From Whitmania pigra (Eukaryota; Annelida; Clitellata; Hirudinida; Haemopidae), in the NCBI GenBank assembly GCA_021613335.1, contig JAJTWR010000021.1, forward strand, positions 2,996,001 to 3,060,000: DNA of 64,000 bases. The letters are read 5' to 3'. Below, in pieces: positions 61,101-64,000 of this stretch. Position 1 is the stretch's first letter; each line of letters begins with the position of its first letter. Below the pieces are notes generated by a model. The model was not told the DNA's origin. It saw only the letters and a program-made list of their open reading frames with translations, and ran no database searches. The position numbers and the translations under genes were made by a program.

Positions 61101-63882
61101 TTTTGACGGATTTGAAGGCTTAGCTGATGATGAGGAATAATTATTGGTCTTATGATTGATTAATAAATTGTTTTAAAACTTCAAAGAACTGGTTTACGAT
61201 TCATGAGCTCGCTGCAATTGACCAAAATTGGTCACGAGTCGCTTCGATATTGCGTTCTCTCTCCAATTCTTCCTCGAAACTATTTTTATTTTAAGATTTG
61301 CATCAACTTCCTACTTTGGAATGCATATTGGTTACGCATAATAATTTTTAAGACAAAAGTGAAGCAATACTTCAAAGGACGGTAACGAACTCGTTAACCA
61401 ATTCCACGCTGCAAAAAGTTCGCTTAACAAGTCTCTGTGTTCCATAACTCCCTAAATATGGAAATCATATATTTTAAATGTACAAATCTTAAGAGACATT
61501 TTTGAATATTTGAGATCAATTCTTGGGGTAGATGATGAAGTAAATCAGATGCATCGTGCTGTGAGACACAGCTTCAATGGAAAGTATAGCATTGTTGAGG
61601 TCCAAACTGTACATCAATTATAACATGAAACAACAAAAAATAACGTCGATATTTCAATATATTTATGTAATTGGTTATAGTCCGTTGCATGACTAAGATG
61701 ATTTTGACTTATATTTCAATCAAGAGCACTTCTATCTATATATCACTGTATTTATCACTTCAAGCATCGGCCGCTCAGCCAACGGAAGATTTTTTACAAC
61801 TTTTATATTTGATTGTTTTATATATTAGAAACTGCTTCAATTTAATATTTTAATATATATAATTTTAATTGAAATGTTAAATTATTTTAGCCAAAAGAAA
61901 AAAAGGAGTCTATTCCTGCGTGTTATAATCGTTTGCGTGTTTTATAAGTGATTTTTTACATAAATTGGAAAAATTGCGTGTTATATTCGTCCGCGTGTTA
62001 AATTCGTCTGCGTGTTTATTTCGTGAAAATACGGTAATCTTTTTCTTACTTAGTGGTGCATCACAGTCTAACTCGAAACAAAAATTGGCTGATGTCTCGC
62101 CTTATCTTGCAAGCTAAATTTACCCAAGTAAGATCAAAATTAATGGAGACAGTTAAATAGTATATGATCGGCTTGACGACTCATGAACTACGTTATTGCT
62201 TGTCTCTAGTTGTTGTAATCATGGAAAGATAGGAAAATATTTGTAAAATAAATAATTATTTAAGAGACAACATTTTTTTTTAAAACTTTTATAAATATGT
62301 CTACATAAGAGAAATTTACTTTTAATCGTTTGGTAGATGGTCGGAGCTTATTTTGTTATGCTAAACCATTAATACTAATGTCGACAACTTATATGTTTTA
62401 CCAATAATAATATTAATTTAAAAAATCAGTTGATTAATTTATTGCCATATTCAGTCAGCGCAGTGAAGCTCCAACAATCGCAATTAGCTTTATATCAGTG
62501 CAGGAGGCTGAGGAATTAAAACAAAAACATCGGCACTTATCGCTAACCATAATATAAGTTTTCATAAATAGCTCTTAATACGTCTGTCTAAAACTTGTCC
62601 ATAAATTTAAATAGTTTTAATTTATTTAATAAATTTATTTATATTTATATTAAATTACATACTTTATTAAACTAAACAACTTTGATTTTAATTTATTTTG
62701 TTTTCGTTTTTTTACGGTTTAGACCGTAAATAGGCTTCAGTTTACGTTGTATTCCTCTTTTTCGGTGTCAAGCATTTTTTGCTATTCGGTTTCGTTCCAA
62801 ACCCAAAATCATTTTCGGTCGGACTCTAGTAAATATATACAATAATATAATTACAGTGATACCGCGCTTAACGAATTCGTTCCACCTTCATGTTGTGCGG
62901 AACACAATTTTGTATATTATTCTATTTTTGAATAGATTTCTAATTTGTGTTGTTTAATGAAAATATAAGACACCTTCCGAAAACAAGCCATATCGCCTGT
63001 AGAGCAAAAATTAATAAAAGACACTGTCTTATTTTGGAGGAAACACGGTATTTAACTCCAGAGAGCAGGGGAGGAGTTCGTTATGTGAAATGAGTTCGTT
63101 ATGTTGGGCATCCGCTCTTTCTCGACGGCGTTCGTTATACGGAATGCTTGTTATGTGTGGCGTTCGTATCACTGTATAACAATCTAATGTATATTTAATT
63201 TGGAGCAGGCAACTTTCTTATTATGATTTCATCGAGGTTGACAATCATTTAGGAACTCAACAATTTAAGAAAGAAATGCTTGGCCATGATCAACTATGAC
63301 TGGATCAACATTCCTCTTGTTTACACCCAAGTAGATGGCTTTAAAAGCTTTGATTTGCCATTTGAAAAACTGGAAATAATATACATGGAAACTGTTACTA
63401 ATTATCCCAAGTTATCATTTGTATCATCTTATTTTTATTATCTTATCAGCATATTAGCACAGTTGTCGATGATTAGAAAAATTTGAATTATAATAAAATA
63501 AGTTTGAAATTGTTAAGCTTATAGTGATATAATGATATTGTAGGCAACAATGCACAGACTCATGAAAATGACATTCTTTCTTCAAATAGGTAGTAACTCT
63601 GGCCGTTTACATATTTTTCATGTCTTGCTTGATAAGCAGACAGCACATTCCGGTTTACACAAGTACCGGAAAACCAACCAACCAGGGAGAGACAATAGTG
63701 CCAGTGTTCACCTTTTTGCAGTACTTATTCTTTATGGGGTGGCTAAAGGTAAAGTAAATTTCAGTAATTTATTAGGAGGTGTATAAGCCTACTTCATGCA
63801 GGTGGCCGAGGAGCTCATTAATCCATTTGGCGAAGATGATGATGATTTCGAAATCAATCCAATGATTGACAAAAGCTTCAAG
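58104..63882 (+). CDS. Bestrophin, 5'-complete, cut by window end
   Basis: Exons 58104-58171, 58236-58346, 58421-58722, 59342-59496, 63253-63330, 63590-63748 and 63802-63882, all in phase, give the first 318 residues; the gene continues beyond the window. Bestrophins are pentameric calcium-activated chloride channels of the plasma membrane or ER. The start [20 protein letters not shown] matches the family's invariant MTV-Y start. [18 protein letters not shown] begins the first membrane region. [18 protein letters not shown] contains the pore/neck segment with the family's G-F-Y-V and R-W-W residues. Then come the cytosolic R-T-I-M-R-Y block, [33 protein letters not shown], and [17 protein letters not shown], the calcium clasp with its acidic run intact. 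No internal stops. The second-last intron-rich part contains inserted transposons (intron 59497-63252). Confidence 0.92.
60198..60247 (+). mobile_element. 50-bp retrotransposon-tail insertion in pogo left arm
   Basis: Contains ATGCAACGGACTATAATCAA plus AAAT repeats, bounded by GATTGAAATATC at 60186-60197 and 60248-60259. The empty site is preserved at 8218-8229 in copy 1. An inverted counterpart occupies the right arm at about 61660-61709. Confidence 0.7.
60275..61138 (+). pseudogene. Decayed pogo/Tigger transposase in copy 2
   Basis: Reading-frame remains inside the copy 2 transposon. The N-terminal psq HTH ends at a stop (60524-60526). The DDE-domain pieces are in shifted frames, with the first catalytic Asp of the visible MDAM motif at about 60750. 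The C-terminal tail ([16 protein letters not shown] near 61077-61125) is shared almost exactly with copy 1 at about 8865-8925. The F-R-K-A-G-I segment preceding that tail in copy 1 is missing here. The two copies therefore carry different lesions of one parent gene. Confidence 0.75.
62854..63174. mobile_element. Tigger/pogo-like MITE
   Basis: The ends CAGTGATACCGCGCTTAACG and (inverted) CAGTGATACGAACGCC are terminal inverted repeats flanked by TA on both sides (62852-62853 and 63175-63176). The 321-bp interior has no coding signal and several TTCGTTAT repeats. The CAGTGATAC ends are typical of Tigger-type non-autonomous elements. Located in the bestrophin intron, 68 bases before exon 5. Confidence 0.75.
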
Positions 63883-64000
63883 GTTGAATTGACTTTTGTC
63901 GTCGTTGGGTGTACCGTCGATATTGTTGCGGCTGTACATTAAGTGCACTGTTATTTTAAGTTGAGCTACTTGATTGTCGACAACTTACACGGAGAGTGTC

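Larger units (their letters stand above)
59878..62034 (+). mobile_element. Pogo-like DNA transposon, copy 2, long inverted ends
   Basis: A 2,157-bp element flanked by TA (59876-59877 and 62035-62036) in the bestrophin intron. The ends start CCGTATTTTC and form inverted repeats of about 390 bp (59878-60264 versus 61643-62034). Inside is a broken transposase: a psq-type helix-turn-helix at 60275-60526 ([20 protein letters not shown], then [20 protein letters not shown]), a DDE-domain strand block at 60545-60660 in another frame ([20 protein letters not shown]), and the later DDE part at 60750-61000 ([20 protein letters not shown], then [20 protein letters not shown]). Deletions and frameshifts have removed the CENP-B-like part between HTH and DDE, so it is non-autonomous now. 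Family: Tc1/mariner superfamily, pogo/Tigger group. Confidence 0.8.

Overview
This window comes from an intron-rich nuclear genome of an invertebrate animal; I could not determine the phylum. The evidence is GT-AG introns, metazoan gene families (phospholipase C epsilon, two-HMG-box TFAM, bestrophin), tRNA-derived SINEs, several non-LTR reverse transcriptase remnants, pogo/Tigger and hAT DNA transposons, and very abundant AT-rich trinucleotide and tetranucleotide microsatellites.

Layout. Positions 1-22.8 kb hold no host gene I can support. They contain microsatellites, a decayed pogo-like transposon at about 7.8-9.4 kb carrying a nested SINE, four reverse-transcriptase or retroelement remnants (about 3.1-3.8, 12.7-13.9, 20.3-20.4 and 21.0-22.1 kb), a hAT transposase remnant (18.5-19.1 kb), SINE copies and a 125-bp foldback. 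Positions 22,888-53,522 (+) hold one very large gene, for which I built a 45-exon model by hand. All intron phases match. It predicts about 4,377 residues: ankyrin repeats, an armadillo-like region, a long basic Ser-rich disordered region, a FERM-like module, RasGEF (CDC25), PH-like, EF-like, PI-PLC X, acidic linker, PI-PLC Y, C2, RA1 and RA2. From RasGEF onward this is phospholipase C epsilon. The ankyrin/armadillo/FERM extension roughly doubles its length and is the main finding. Positions 53.9-57.6 kb (-) hold a complete seven-exon TFAM gene (288 aa) in convergent orientation to the PLC gene. From 58,104 (+) to the window edge is a 5'-complete, 3'-truncated bestrophin gene, divergent from TFAM across about 520 bp. 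Its large fourth intron holds a 2.16-kb pogo-like element with terminal inverted repeats of about 390 bp and a separate 321-bp Tigger-like MITE.

How the genes work. The PLC gene would link Ras/Rap-family GTPases (RasGEF output, RA input) to PIP2 hydrolysis. TFAM packages and transcribes mitochondrial DNA. Bestrophin is a calcium-activated anion channel. I see no operon-like relation between them beyond the shared TFAM/bestrophin intergenic region.

The mobile elements give an internal chronology. A SINE has interrupted one pogo copy, and the other copy preserves the empty site. Conversely, a 50-bp retrotransposon-tail insertion with a 12-bp target duplication sits in both arms of the second pogo copy, while the first copy preserves that empty site. 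All exon coordinates and domain calls come from reading the sequence by eye, without database searches.
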